Shown: piece after piece, positions 31,315 to 41,244 of the stretch
Layout: every line of letters begins with the position of its first letter
Numbering within the stretch: the stretch's first letter is position 1
DNA from: an uncultured Spartobacteria bacterium
Lineage (GTDB): Bacteria > Verrucomicrobiota > Verrucomicrobiia > Chthoniobacterales > Chthoniobacteraceae
Assembly (NCBI GenBank): GCA_903882875.1
Contig: CAIRYQ010000029.1
Coordinates: 1-45,846, forward strand
Direction: 5' to 3'
Length of the DNA stretch: 45,846 nucleotides
Notes under the pieces: generated by a model
The model's database searches: none
What the model was told of the DNA's origin: nothing
The model's input: the letters and a program-made list of their open reading frames with translations, nothing else
Program-made: the position numbers and the translations under genes

Positions 31315-33651
31315 TTACGGAAAAGTCGGCTTCAGCTCGAAACGACCGTTGTCGAGTTTTGCATCCTTGCCCTCGGCGGGCGCGTAAAGCATGACCGGCG
31401 CAACGATGCCGCCCGTGCCGATTTCATTCACCACGTCGTTCACGATGGCAAAGGTGATCACGTTTCTGCCCGGCCTCACCGCAGATGTCGCGTCTAGTTC
31501 GAATGGATAAAACGCCGCGCCGTGGCTGATGCCGATGGGCTGGCCGTTCACCCAGACCTTCGCCTTTTCATCCACGCCGCCGCACCAGAGGAAGATGCGC
31601 TTGCCCGCATCCGCCGCGGGCACCTCGACCGTCTGGCGATACCACGCCATGCCCTTGTAATAACGCAGGCCCTGATTGCTCCACGATGAGCTGCTCGACT
31701 TGATCCGCTGCCAGTTGCCGCCCGTGATGTTCGCGCGCCAGAGGCCGATGGATTCGCCGATGCGCTGCGGATCGATCATGAAATCCCACTCGTCCTTCGC
31801 CGCCGCGACGAGCCGGTTGCCGCCCGTCACGCGCTTGAATCCGTCCTCGGTCGCGGGGCGGAAGAAGCGCTTCATGTAGTTCACGTAGGTGCTGAAGCGT
31901 CCTGCGGAGAGCATCGGCGTGGGCTGGTAGGCCATCAGTTTTCCGGCGACCGCGTCGAGCCGTTCGAGTTCGTGCTGCGCGGCGGGGAAGTCCACACGCA
32001 CACGTGCGTCCATCATCGCGATGAACGCCTCCAGCATCTCAAACGTCTCGCCTACCATCTGCACGCGTTTTTCGTAGTCGCCCTTGCCGGCGGAAAGTTT
32101 GCGCCCTTCCGCAAGCAGCGCGCGAGCCTCGTCGCGCAGCTTCGCTGGATAAAAATGCGGCATGTCCCACGACGAACCCGTGCAGAAATCGCCGTCGCGC
32201 AGCGCCGCATCCATGAGCTTGATGTAGCCGCCCATCGGCTTCGCTGCGGGGCCGAAAAACTTCTCACTGAAGTCACGCATGAGCGCATCCACATCGAGCT
32301 TGTGATTCCACATCAGCTTCGACGCGACATACATGGAGGGAAGCTGCGGGCCGTAGTTTGGAAACGTCTCCACGCGCCAGCCCTTCAGCCCGAGATCGTG
32401 GCTCACTGGAATCTCATCGCGCAGCCGGTGGACGATGATGAACGGAAAGCCGGGGCACGCGAGATTGCTCCAGTAGCTGCGGTCGTAGATGTCCGGCAAA
32501 ATCTTGCACCATTCCTGGCAGAGCCATTTCGCGTAGCTCTTCTCGGGCGCGACGGGATTGGAAAATCCATGCACACGATCGAGCGCGATCGGCGCGAGCG
32601 CGCCCGTGATGCGCTGGTCGGGCTTCCAGCGCACGGGCGGACGCATGTAGCTGTGGTAGATGTAAAATGCGATCCGCGTGTCGGGATACTCGTCGTTCAA
32701 TTTTGCGAGCACCTGATTGAAGAACCAGATGTAGCGATCCGTCACCGACGGCTCGTTGGAAAACGGATCGAAGTCGCCACCATCGAGCGCGCGGCACTTC
32801 TCGCACTCGCAGAACCCCGCGCCGTCATTCGGCCCCATGCCGATGATCGGCCCGCGGCCCTTCTTGCGCATCTCGCGCACCGCGTTCGCCGCAAATTCGA
32901 GCAGCTTCGGATTCGACAGGCAGTGCTGCCGCATCGTGCGCTTGCCTTTGTTCAGTGAAAAAAATCCTGCAAATTCCGCCGGCTCGATCGCGTCCGTGGC
33001 CTTGTCCACTTTCACCTTCGGCGCAGGCAGTCCGTGCCCTCCAGGAAAAGGATCGCCACCGCAACGCACGCGCACCTGCCAGTCCTTGTCCGGCATCTGC
33101 ATCCAGCGCGACGCGAACGATGGCACCTGCATCGTCTCCTGCTTCGCCACGGTGATTGTCTTCACCTCCGGAATCACCAAACCGAGATCACCCGGCATGA
33201 ACCACCGCACGCCCTGCTGCTCCAGCAGTTCGCTCACGCCATAGGCCGGGCCCTCGCCGGAGCCCGTGATCATCACCGCATCGTCCGTCGCCTTGAGCAC
33301 GAACGCACCGCGCACCCCTCCTTTGTCGCCGAGCAGCTTTTCGAGTTTCGACGCGACATTTTGCCCGATGAAAATCACGGCCTTTTTCTCACCGCGCGCC
33401 TTCGCTGCAAACGCATCCGCGCCCGCCGCATCCACCGTCGCAGTCTCCAGTCTTGCACCCGACATTTTCTCAATGTGCGTCGCGAGTTCCTTCGCGGCGA
33501 GCGTCTCAAATTCCGTCGGCTCCGGCGGCAGCGCGATCACGGCGGACGGCTTGCCGTCGCGCGCGATCGTCGCGGCATCGAGTGCCGTGAATGCGGAAAG
33601 TGTGCCGGCAAAAATCGCGCAGGGGAGGCGTGTTCGCGGGCGTGTGTTCAT
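31315..33651 (-). CDS. DUF4838 exported protein with GH2-like C-terminal domain (1)
   Basis: A 778-residue exported protein; the ATG at 33651 gives MNTRPRTRLPCAIFAGTLSA, a better signal peptide than one 30 bases upstream. An N-terminal alpha/beta GH20-type domain 2 region (LAAKELATHIEKMSGARLET, IFIGQNVASKLEKLL) precedes the DUF4838 TIM-like region (IIGMGPNDGAGFCECEKCRA, DRYIWFFNQVLAKLNDEYPD, IAFYIYHSYMRPP). Residues ~640-778 form a jelly-roll sugar-binding domain as in GH2 enzymes (WYRQTVEVPAADAGKRIFLW, VWVNGQPIGISHG). Such proteins are predicted glycosidases or glycan binders. The neighbouring gene (33736-36075) is a paralogue of nearly identical length and architecture. Confidence 0.85.
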   Translation of the reverse strand: MNTRPRTRLPCAIFAGTLSAFTALDAATIARDGKPSAVIALPPEPTEFETLAAKELATHIEKMSGARLETATVDAAGADAFAAKARGEKKAVIFIGQNVASKLEKLLGDKGGVRGAFVLKATDDAVMITGSGEGPAYGVSELLEQQGVRWFMPGDLGLVIPEVKTITVAKQETMQVPSFASRWMQMPDKDWQVRVRCGGDPFPGGHGLPAPKVKVDKATDAIEPAEFAGFFSLNKGKRTMRQHCLSNPKLLEFAANAVREMRKKGRGPIIGMGPNDGAGFCECEKCRALDGGDFDPFSNEPSVTDRYIWFFNQVLAKLNDEYPDTRIAFYIYHSYMRPPVRWKPDQRITGALAPIALDRVHGFSNPVAPEKSYAKWLCQEWCKILPDIYDRSYWSNLACPGFPFIIVHRLRDEIPVSHDLGLKGWRVETFPNYGPQLPSMYVASKLMWNHKLDVDALMRDFSEKFFGPAAKPMGGYIKLMDAALRDGDFCTGSSWDMPHFYPAKLRDEARALLAEGRKLSAGKGDYEKRVQMVGETFEMLEAFIAMMDARVRVDFPAAQHELERLDAVAGKLMAYQPTPMLSAGRFSTYVNYMKRFFRPATEDGFKRVTGGNRLVAAAKDEWDFMIDPQRIGESIGLWRANITGGNWQRIKSSSSSWSNQGLRYYKGMAWYRQTVEVPAADAGKRIFLWCGGVDEKAKVWVNGQPIGISHGAAFYPFELDATSAVRPGRNVITFAIVNDVVNEIGTGGIVAPVMLYAPAEGKDAKLDNGRFELKPTFP

Positions 33652-33735
33652 CGGCGTTGGGATTTTCGGATTTGAGTGCACAGAAAATGGAGCAGGAAAC
33701 CCGCTTGTTCGGAGTTCAGCGAAAGGACGCGACGC

Positions 33736-36075
33736 TCACTTCGTGACATCCGCCTTCGGCTTCGCGATGAGAAGCACGGGGCGGATGATGCCGCCGAGCG
33801 AGAGGTCCGTGATCTGCGAGTGATCCACGCGCACGGCCACGGTGTTTGCGCCCTGCCTGATCGCAGCAGTCACATCCACCTCGAAAGGCATGCGCGGCTT
33901 CGCCATGCCTTCGCGCGCCTCCTTAGCGGCGGGCGCGGCGGGCTTTTTCGCGTTTGGGACTTTCTCCGGCACCGCGATCTTCTCGCCGTTCACGTACACC
34001 TCGGCCTTGCCATCCACCTCGCCGAAGAAGAGCGCGAGCCGCCCGGATTTTTCCGGCACGGTGATTTTCGTGCGGTACCAGAAGACGGTGTTTTTGTCGT
34101 AACCCTGCGTGTCGAGCGTCGTGCTCAGCGTCGCGACCTCCGGCCATGCGGCATCCGCAAAATCCGCGCGATGGAAGCCCTTCGTGTTCCCCGAGTCATC
34201 GTCGTCGAAGCTGAAGCGCCAGCGATCCGGCAGCACTTGCAGCACGCGGTTCGGTGCTGTGGTCGCAGCCGCGCCTTCGAGCACCGTCTTGCTCAGGAAA
34301 CGCCGCAGATACGCGGTGCCGTATTCGCGATTCGCCCAGCCCTTCGCAATTGCCGCCTCGAGCCGCGCGAGCGTCGCCTCATATTCGCTTTTCGCCGTGG
34401 CAAAATCACCGCGATTCATCGCATCGGAAATCGTGCGGTACGCGCGCGCGCTGCGCAGTCCCTCGGTGTGCATCGCCACGCGCTGCTCGTGCGCCACATC
34501 ACCCCTCGCCGCCGCCGCCGCTTTCGCCAGCAGGCCCTCGCAGTGATCGAGAAATTCTGGCGTGTAGATCTGCGCGAGCCCGTAGAAACAGCCCGCGTGC
34601 GTCGTGGCCTTCTGCTGCGCGGCGTCAATTCCCATCCAGTACGCCTTCATGTGCGATGCGGCTTTCTTTCCGTAAAATTTCACAAAGTAGTCCTCCATGA
34701 TCGCGGCGGGATCCGCGTGCGGATCATACGCGAGCCGCAGGCTCAGGTAGATCTGCGGGCCGTAGATGTGCCAGTTCGAGAGCACCTCGATGGTCATGTA
34801 GGTCAGCCCCTTGTCCGCGAGATACGGGAATTCCTTTTTGCACGCGCTGAACTTGAACATCGGCAGCGTGCCGTCCGCGAGATTGTACATGTAATTGTAG
34901 TACCCGAGCTTGCTCGCGACGGCTGCCCAGCCCTCGGTCATCACAACCTGCTGCTCGCGTGACGCACATCCGGGGTGCCCGAGCGGATGCAGGCGGCAAT
35001 ACCGGATCGGCGCGATCATCGCGGCCATATTGGAATCGAGTTTGCGCAGCACCGTCGGCGGCTGCGTGTAGTCGGCGTAGCAATAGAAACTCAGCACGGA
35101 CTCCGGATGCTCTTTCCCCACACGCTTGCCGATCCAGTCGAAGAAGTCGAGGTAGCGGTTCGTCACCGAGATCGTGCCGCTCGACGGCTCGAAGGCCTTC
35201 GGATCGTCCTGCGCCTTGCATGCCGGACACTGGCAGTAGCCGCGGCCGTCCGTCGGCGAGAGCGACGGATTCCTCATTCCGTTTTCGATCGCCGCGATCA
35301 CGCCTTTCGCAAAATGCTCGCGCAGCCCGGGGTTCGACGTGCAAATCCATCCGCCCGCCTTGCGCTGACCGTCTGCGCCCATCGCGAAATAGTCGGGGTG
35401 CTCCGCAAAAAGCGACGGCGACACGTAGCTCCCCCACGAATGCGAGTGGCCGAACGGTTCGCCGCCCGCGCCATTCCACACTTTCCACAGCCGCGGCCCC
35501 CAGCTCGGGCCCTTCGGATTTCGCCACTGGAGTCCCGGCTTTTCCGTGATGCTCATGGCCTTCACCGTGAGTGTGCGCGAGCGCGGAAAGACTTCGCCGA
35601 GCGGACCGTCCATGAGGTAGCGGCAGCCGAGTTCCTCGAGGAAACGGCACGCCGCCTTCAGCGTCGCCTCATCATTCTGTCCGCCGATGAGCACGCGCTT
35701 TTCATCCACGATGATGCGGACGCCCTCGTGGCTCGCGCTCGCGATGTCATCGAGCTTCAGTCCCGCGGCGACTGCTGCGCGTCCGATGAAGATCGCGGGC
35801 ACGCCATCGGTCGGCTTGTCCGAGATCGTCAGCTCGACATCCGTGATTTTCTTCACCCACTCCGCGACCGTGGATGCGGCCAGTGACTCGTCGTTCTGCG
35901 GCGCGGCCTTCTTGCGCGCACCCTTGCCCTTCACCGGCGCAGGCTCTCGCTCGCGCGGTGCGGCGCTCACGATCACTGCGATGGGCTGGCCGTCGCGGAC
36001 AAGATCTAGCGCCAGGGCGTGTGCGAGGGCGGAGAAAAAAAATGCGGACAGCGCGAAATAGCGGCGGCTTTTCAT
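33736..36075 (-). CDS. DUF4838 exported protein with GH2-like C-terminal domain (2)
   Basis: A 779-residue paralogue of the preceding gene, 84 bases upstream of it on the minus strand. The ATG at 36075 gives the signal peptide MKSRRYFALSAFFFSALAHA; the open frame continues upstream only as antisense of the aldo/keto reductase gene. It shares the N-terminal alpha/beta region (GVRIIVDEKRVLIGGQNDEA, CRFLEELGCRYLMDGPLGEV), the DUF4838 core with paired cysteines (SPTDGRGYCQCPACKAQ, VTNRYLDFFDWIGKRVG, SVLSFYCYADYTQPP) and a C-terminal jelly roll (VFWYRTKITVPEKSGRLALF, AEVYVNGEKI). Internal identity with the paralogue is low, so the duplication is old. A Lys/Ala/Pro-rich linker follows the signal peptide. 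Confidence 0.85.
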   Translation of the reverse strand: MKSRRYFALSAFFFSALAHALALDLVRDGQPIAVIVSAAPREREPAPVKGKGARKKAAPQNDESLAASTVAEWVKKITDVELTISDKPTDGVPAIFIGRAAVAAGLKLDDIASASHEGVRIIVDEKRVLIGGQNDEATLKAACRFLEELGCRYLMDGPLGEVFPRSRTLTVKAMSITEKPGLQWRNPKGPSWGPRLWKVWNGAGGEPFGHSHSWGSYVSPSLFAEHPDYFAMGADGQRKAGGWICTSNPGLREHFAKGVIAAIENGMRNPSLSPTDGRGYCQCPACKAQDDPKAFEPSSGTISVTNRYLDFFDWIGKRVGKEHPESVLSFYCYADYTQPPTVLRKLDSNMAAMIAPIRYCRLHPLGHPGCASREQQVVMTEGWAAVASKLGYYNYMYNLADGTLPMFKFSACKKEFPYLADKGLTYMTIEVLSNWHIYGPQIYLSLRLAYDPHADPAAIMEDYFVKFYGKKAASHMKAYWMGIDAAQQKATTHAGCFYGLAQIYTPEFLDHCEGLLAKAAAAARGDVAHEQRVAMHTEGLRSARAYRTISDAMNRGDFATAKSEYEATLARLEAAIAKGWANREYGTAYLRRFLSKTVLEGAAATTAPNRVLQVLPDRWRFSFDDDDSGNTKGFHRADFADAAWPEVATLSTTLDTQGYDKNTVFWYRTKITVPEKSGRLALFFGEVDGKAEVYVNGEKIAVPEKVPNAKKPAAPAAKEAREGMAKPRMPFEVDVTAAIRQGANTVAVRVDHSQITDLSLGGIIRPVLLIAKPKADVTK

Positions 36076-36204
36076 GAAAGGCACGGTGATCACAGCGACT
36101 TCATCGTATTCTTGGAAAAATAAATTCACCGCCAGACGCACGCGTCGCGCATTTTGTTCTGGATGTCCGCGCCGACGCCCCGTTTCAAGTTCCCCCTCAC
36201 ACCC

Positions 36205-37137
36205 ATGCAAACTCGCACACTCGGAAAAACCGGCCTCCAGCTTCCCATCCTCAGCTTCGGCGCATCGTCGCTCGGCGCGGAATTCCGCAGCGTGAAACTC
36301 GACGAGGCGATGGAGAGCGTCCGCGTGGCGCTCGACTGCGGGCTGAACTTCATTGACACGTCGCCATTCTACGGACGCGGCATGAGCGAGGTGCTCCTCG
36401 GCATCGCGCTGAAAGGCGTGCCGCGCGAGAGCTACACGCTCTGCACAAAGCTCGGGCGCTACGATCTCGCGCATTTTGATTTTTCTGCGAAGCGCGTCGC
36501 GGAGAGCGTGGACGTGTCGCTGCACCGCCTCGGCACCGACCATCTCGACATCGTGCTTTGCCACGACATCGAGTTCGTGCCGATGCAGCAGATCGTGGAT
36601 GAGACGATTCCAGCGCTGAGGAAAATCCAGCAGTCGGGCAAGGTGCGTTTCATCGGCTTCAGCGGCTACCCGATGAAGATTTTTAAGTTCATCCTCGACC
36701 AAACGGACGCGGACTGCGTGCTGAGCTACAACCAATACACGCTGCAAAACACGCGCTTCGCCGACGAGGCGATGCCGTATTTGAAAGCAAAGGGAGTCGG
36801 CGCGATGAACGCCGGGCCGTTCAGCGCGCGTCTGCTCACGAATGCTCCCCTGCCCGCGTGGCTGAAGGAACCGGAAAGCGTGAAGGCCGCAGCGCGCGAG
36901 GCCGCCGCTCTGTGCGCGAAACGCGGGAGCGACATCGCGAAGCTCGCGCTGCAATTCTCCATCGCAAATCCCGACATCACGACGACCGTCAGCGGCAGCG
37001 CGAACCCGAACAACATCCGCAACTGGGCGAAGTGGGCCGCCGAGCCGCTCGATCGCGAACTGCTGCGCGATGTGCAATCAATTTTCGCGCCGGTGAAAAA
37101 CATCGGCCACAAGGAAGGGCTGCCGGAAAACAACTGA
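36205..37137 (+). CDS. Aldo/keto reductase, sugar dehydrogenase type
   Basis: A 310-residue cytosolic NAD(P)-dependent aldo/keto reductase. The catalytic tetrad is visible: Asp51 and Tyr56 in NFIDTSPFYGRGMSE, Lys82 in LCTKLGRYD and His120 in VLCHDIEF. The cofactor-binding end reads IANPDITTTVSGSANPNN. The overall wording resembles L-galactose/L-fucose dehydrogenase-like reductases that oxidise the sugar at C1, but specificity cannot be fixed. The start at 36205 (MQTRTLGKTGLQLPILSFG) is the canonical beginning. The gene is divergent from DUF4838 gene 2 and ends three bases before the convergent haem-protein gene. Confidence 0.9.
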   Translation: MQTRTLGKTGLQLPILSFGASSLGAEFRSVKLDEAMESVRVALDCGLNFIDTSPFYGRGMSEVLLGIALKGVPRESYTLCTKLGRYDLAHFDFSAKRVAESVDVSLHRLGTDHLDIVLCHDIEFVPMQQIVDETIPALRKIQQSGKVRFIGFSGYPMKIFKFILDQTDADCVLSYNQYTLQNTRFADEAMPYLKAKGVGAMNAGPFSARLLTNAPLPAWLKEPESVKAAAREAAALCAKRGSDIAKLALQFSIANPDITTTVSGSANPNNIRNWAKWAAEPLDRELLRDVQSIFAPVKNIGHKEGLPENN

Positions 37138-37140
37138 GTC

Positions 37141-39825
37141 TCACTTCTCGCGAATCCACGCGATGACGTCGGCGACGTCCTGCGGTTTGAGAATGCTTTC
37201 GAGGCCGTCGGGCATCACGGATTTGTTGCTGCCGGCGCGGCTGAGGACATCGCCTTTCAAGACGACCTCGGTGCCGGCAGCGGTTCGCAGGGTGAGGCTG
37301 TTCGCGGTTTCCTCGGCGACCATCGCGATGACTTCGCGGCCGTCCTTGAGCTTGATGGTCTGCGCGAGGTAGCGCGCCTCGATCGCTCGGCTCGGATCCA
37401 TGATGGCCTCGACGATCTGATCGGTCGGCTTGCCGGCGACGGTGCCGAGGTCGGGGCCGATTTCGTTGCCTTCGCCCTTCAGCTTGTGGCAGGCGAAGCA
37501 GACGGTCTTGTAAAGTGTGTGCCCGTGCGCGGCATCACCGGTGAGTCCGGCGACGGCGGCATATTGCTTCACGACCTTGTCGCGGTCGGGATTGTGATTG
37601 GTGATGATCTGTATGGGCGCTTTGTTGGTGGTGTTGCTTTTCAGCAAGTCCTTCAGCTTCGCCTGCCATTGCTTCGCATCGTCGGCGAGTGCGGCCTCGT
37701 GCTTCGGATAAGCCGTGAGCAAGGCGGTGAGCATGTCGGGATTTTCGCCATCGTGCTTCGCGAGTGAGCGCAGAACATCCGGCACTCGCGGATCGGAGCT
37801 TTCGCCAAGAGTCAGGGCAACTTGGATGCGGACGCGGAGGTCGGGGTCGTTGGCGAGTTCACACACACGATCCAGAATTGCACGATCAGCGAGAAACAAT
37901 TCGGCAAGCTTGACGGCATACGTTTTCACCCGTGCGTCTTCACGATCCTGCATGAAGGCCTCCAAGTAATGCGGAGTCAACGTGCCCAGACCGAAACGGG
38001 TCGAGAGCAGTTCGACGAAAAATATATCTGACGCCGCTGTTTCCGTCGGAAGCTTATCGTGATCGGAGAGCTGCCCATCCTTTCCTCTGTATTTCTCGAA
38101 CAGCAGCCTTTGGGCTGTGTCGCGTGTCCAGCCATTGGGAGACTTCAAAGCATTCGCCAGCCCCTGCCTGTCGGCCTTGTCCAACTGCGGCACCTTCCGC
38201 GGTTCCACGCCGTCTTTCCTGATGCGATAAATGCGTCCCTTGTCGCTGCCCGCGCGCAGGTCGAGGTGCTCGACCATCTGCTTGGGAATCCACTCGGGGT
38301 GCTCGATGACGAGGCGATACATGTCCACGACGTACAGGCAGCCATCGGGGCCGGTGCGGGCCATCGTGAAGCGGCTCCAGTTGTCCTCGCTCGCGACGAA
38401 CTCGTGGTCCTTCTCATCCGCGGCGCGATGGCTGCGGAAGCTGATGCCGTCGGGCTCCAGCACTTCGCGATGCACGAGGTTGTTCGCGGGCTCGCAGATG
38501 AAGGAGCTGTGCGCGTATTCCTCGCCGAAGAGCGTGTCGCGATACGGCATCGCATTGCAGCCGGACGTGAGCGTGTTCACGGCGTCGGGCCAGTTGAACC
38601 GGCGCCGCGCCGGCGCGACGGGGAAAATGTGCAGCGTGTCCGGCTCCTTGTTCAGCGTGCGGCGCAACGACGGAACGGCGAGCTTCGGATTGCGCGCGAG
38701 GTAGCGCTCTTCGATGAAATAATGCCAGCCCATCGAGGTGTTGTTGCAGCCGAACCAGTTTCCAAAATCATCGCGCCAGCGGCCATACTGCGTCTGCCCG
38801 GCCTGAAGCTGGAACTCACCGGTGATCGGATTGAACCGGAAGTCGCGTCCGCTGAAATCGAATGTCCTGCCGCTCTTCGCCTCGACGACTTTGCCGCCGC
38901 TATTGCCGTTGCCGCCATAGAACCAGCCGTCGAGTCCCCAGCAGAAGCCGTTCACGAGATGCTGCGGATTTCCCTCGTTGAAGCCGCTGAGGATCGTCGT
39001 GCGCTTGCCGGGCTTGCCGTCGTTTTCTTCCACAAAAACAACGTCGGGCACGCTCGCGATGAAGACGCCATTTTTCCACGGAGCAAGACCGGTCGGGTAT
39101 TTCAGGCCGTCCATGAAAAGCGTGGCCTTGTCGTAGATGCCGTCGCCGCGCGTGCTCTCGAGAATCTTCACGCGGCCCGCGTAAGTCTTTCCATCCTGCT
39201 CGTGAAACGGATAGTCGGCCATCTCCACGACCCACATGCGCCCGCGCGCATCCCAGTCTATCCACACGGGATCCTGCACGAGCGGTTCACTCGCGACGAG
39301 TTCGGCCGTGAAGCCTTTCTTCACATGCATCGCGCGCAGCGATTCCTCGGGCGACTTCGGCGGCGGGCCGGGCTGCTTCAGAAGTTCGCTGAAAGGAATG
39401 CGCTTTCCGTTCGCGATCATCGCGCCGTCTTTGAACACGACGCCGTTGCTCGTGCCATCCGCGCTCACAATCGGCGGGATGCTGCTTGCATCGCCCGCTC
39501 TTCCCTCGCGCATCACGAACGTCCAGCCGAGCTTCCAGTCCACGTTCTTTTTCTCCACGGGATTGTAGAGATAGATGCCGTAGCGCTCGCCGTTGGAAAA
39601 CACGATGTCGTCGTAACCGTCCCCATTGAGATCCACGAACCGCACGCCGTTGTCGCGGCCCCTGGCATCGAGCAATGCCACGCCATCGGGCAGCGGCGAC
39701 CCGTAGGGCTTCACGGGAATTGCGGAGGCGGGCTTGGCCTTGTCGCCAGCGCCCTGCGCCGAGAGAGAGATGCCTGCGCTGAGAAGAATGAACGCGAGGT
39801 GCGCTACGCGAAACTTGAGTGGCAT
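37141..39825 (-). CDS. PVC-type haem-binding CxxCH protein (membrane-bound dehydrogenase-like)
   Basis: An 894-residue exported protein with signal peptide FRVAHLAFILLSAGISLSAQ. A short FG-GAP/VCBS-like segment near 60-90 (VRFVDLNGDGYDDIVF) is followed by the PVC propeller/dehydrogenase-like domain (VWIDWDARGRMWVVEMADYP, FMDGLKYPTGLAPWKNGVFI, HLVNGFCWGLDGWFYGGNGN). HEAT-like helices come next (VRIQVALTLGESSDPRVPDV), then the C-terminal haem domain with CFACH at 776-780 (TVCFACHKLKGEGNEIGPDL). Asp/Gly-rich loops in the first part may bind calcium. Such proteins accompany sugar-oxidation loci in PVC bacteria; an electron-transfer or dehydrogenase role is inferred. Confidence 0.9.
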   Translation of the reverse strand: MPLKFRVAHLAFILLSAGISLSAQGAGDKAKPASAIPVKPYGSPLPDGVALLDARGRDNGVRFVDLNGDGYDDIVFSNGERYGIYLYNPVEKKNVDWKLGWTFVMREGRAGDASSIPPIVSADGTSNGVVFKDGAMIANGKRIPFSELLKQPGPPPKSPEESLRAMHVKKGFTAELVASEPLVQDPVWIDWDARGRMWVVEMADYPFHEQDGKTYAGRVKILESTRGDGIYDKATLFMDGLKYPTGLAPWKNGVFIASVPDVVFVEENDGKPGKRTTILSGFNEGNPQHLVNGFCWGLDGWFYGGNGNSGGKVVEAKSGRTFDFSGRDFRFNPITGEFQLQAGQTQYGRWRDDFGNWFGCNNTSMGWHYFIEERYLARNPKLAVPSLRRTLNKEPDTLHIFPVAPARRRFNWPDAVNTLTSGCNAMPYRDTLFGEEYAHSSFICEPANNLVHREVLEPDGISFRSHRAADEKDHEFVASEDNWSRFTMARTGPDGCLYVVDMYRLVIEHPEWIPKQMVEHLDLRAGSDKGRIYRIRKDGVEPRKVPQLDKADRQGLANALKSPNGWTRDTAQRLLFEKYRGKDGQLSDHDKLPTETAASDIFFVELLSTRFGLGTLTPHYLEAFMQDREDARVKTYAVKLAELFLADRAILDRVCELANDPDLRVRIQVALTLGESSDPRVPDVLRSLAKHDGENPDMLTALLTAYPKHEAALADDAKQWQAKLKDLLKSNTTNKAPIQIITNHNPDRDKVVKQYAAVAGLTGDAAHGHTLYKTVCFACHKLKGEGNEIGPDLGTVAGKPTDQIVEAIMDPSRAIEARYLAQTIKLKDGREVIAMVAEETANSLTLRTAAGTEVVLKGDVLSRAGSNKSVMPDGLESILKPQDVADVIAWIREK

Positions 39826-39843
39826 TGGCGGTGACAGGCTGAA

Positions 39844-41205
39844 TCAAACGGAGCCGAGCCCGAGTCCCGTGAGGCAGCTCGTGTCCATCGAGCCGTTGCG
39901 AACTTTGAAGATGCCGGGAAAGCGATCGGCCCACGCGGAATTCGCAGCCGGGCAATACTGGCGTGAGTTCGATTCGATGGCAGCGACACCGGGCACATGC
40001 GCGGCGATGCCAGCGGAGTGGATGAGCGATGCGCCGGGGCAGGTGAGATCCTGCACGCAGAGGAACATGCCGAGCTTCTGTGCGGCGGCGGCCATGAGCA
40101 TGGATTGCGACTGGCCTTTGCACGCCTTGAGCGCCGCGCCGGTGTAGCCCATCTCGCGGGCGAGCATCAGCGATTCGAGATCGGTGAGCGATTCGTCAAT
40201 GACCACGGGCTTCAGTTTCGCAGCCTCGTGCATGCGGTTTCCGGGATGCGCCTTCAAGTCGCGCGCAGTCGGCTGCTCGACGTATTGCACCCGGTCAAAT
40301 CCCGCCGGTGATCGCTCGCGCAGTTTGCGCAGCATTTCCGTGAGGTAGTCCACGTTCGGGCAGCGTTCGTTGAAATCGAGCGAGTAGAGCCAGGCGCTCA
40401 CGCCGATGTCGCGCTGTGTGTCTGCGGAGAGGCGGTCCACTTTCAAGATGCGCTCCAGATCCCACGCGACGTCGTCGCCGTTGAGCTTGATTTTCAGATG
40501 CGTCAGCCCGTTGAAGCGAATCCACTGCGGCAGCGTCTCCGGCAGTCCGTCGCCGACCGGCTTTGTCAGCTCGGCATCGTCGAGCGGATCGAGCGCGCCG
40601 ATGAGGTGGTAGAGCGGCATCCGCGCCTTCGGTGTGCGGAGCACGAAGTCGCTGATCCATCTGCCGGCGTATTCCGCGCCGAGATACGCGCCGAGGTCGC
40701 GGCTCATGAAATCCGGCCCGTAGGTGTGATAGCAGTTCAGGCCGTGCGCCTTTCCAAATGCGTCATGCAGCGCCGCGTCGAACGGGCTGCCAGTGACGAG
40801 CGTCGCAAGCTTCGGGATCGGCTGATCGAGCTTCAGGTCGCGGCTCACCTCATCCGCTGCGGCGAGAAATTTTTCCTCCAGCTCGACGCCGAGATCCACC
40901 GGATGCCCGACTTCCGCGTGGCCTTCCATGATGCGCGTGCATCGCTCCGCGAGCGCTGTCATCGCGGCGAGCGTCTGGTCGTAGTTCATCGTGCGCGACG
41001 GGAACGCCCAGATGTTCGAGAGCGGCATCGAGCCGAATCCGCGTGCGACCTTGCCGCTGCGCGTCACGACCTCACACTCGACGTTGAGGATGGTCGCCTT
41101 GTCCACGGCCATCCCGCCGAACTTCATCGTCGTGCGATAGTCGTAGTGCTCGTAGGTGGTGCGGACCGCCGTGATGCGGATGTCGGTGGGTTTCGTGGAA
41201 GTCAT
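39844..41205 (-). CDS. Enolase-superfamily protein (mandelate racemase/MLE-like)
   Basis: A 453-residue member of the enolase superfamily, probably a sugar-acid dehydratase or racemase/epimerase. The N-terminal capping domain shows [20 protein letters not shown]. In the barrel, [17 protein letters not shown] supplies the KxK pair near residue 237; metal-ligand acidic residues should lie in [22 protein letters not shown] and [17 protein letters not shown], and [20 protein letters not shown] matches the next barrel strand. It lies 18 bases from the haem-protein gene and 39 bases from the ThuA-like gene, all on the minus strand, so the three may be co-transcribed. Substrate not assignable. Confidence 0.87.
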   Translation of the reverse strand: MTSTKPTDIRITAVRTTYEHYDYRTTMKFGGMAVDKATILNVECEVVTRSGKVARGFGSMPLSNIWAFPSRTMNYDQTLAAMTALAERCTRIMEGHAEVGHPVDLGVELEEKFLAAADEVSRDLKLDQPIPKLATLVTGSPFDAALHDAFGKAHGLNCYHTYGPDFMSRDLGAYLGAEYAGRWISDFVLRTPKARMPLYHLIGALDPLDDAELTKPVGDGLPETLPQWIRFNGLTHLKIKLNGDDVAWDLERILKVDRLSADTQRDIGVSAWLYSLDFNERCPNVDYLTEMLRKLRERSPAGFDRVQYVEQPTARDLKAHPGNRMHEAAKLKPVVIDESLTDLESLMLAREMGYTGAALKACKGQSQSMLMAAAAQKLGMFLCVQDLTCPGASLIHSAGIAAHVPGVAAIESNSRQYCPAANSAWADRFPGIFKVRNGSMDTSCLTGLGLGSV

Positions 41206-41244
41206 GATTTCGGATGGGATGAGAAATTCGGTACGCGGCGCGGG

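Noticed and set aside
36076-37077. N-terminal extension of DUF4838 gene 2
   Set aside because: The extra ~330 codons are antisense to the aldo/keto reductase; the signal peptide at 36075 fixes the true start.
38059-39834. Plus-strand open frame of 591 codons
   Set aside because: It is antisense to the PVC haem-protein gene and has shadow-type composition.
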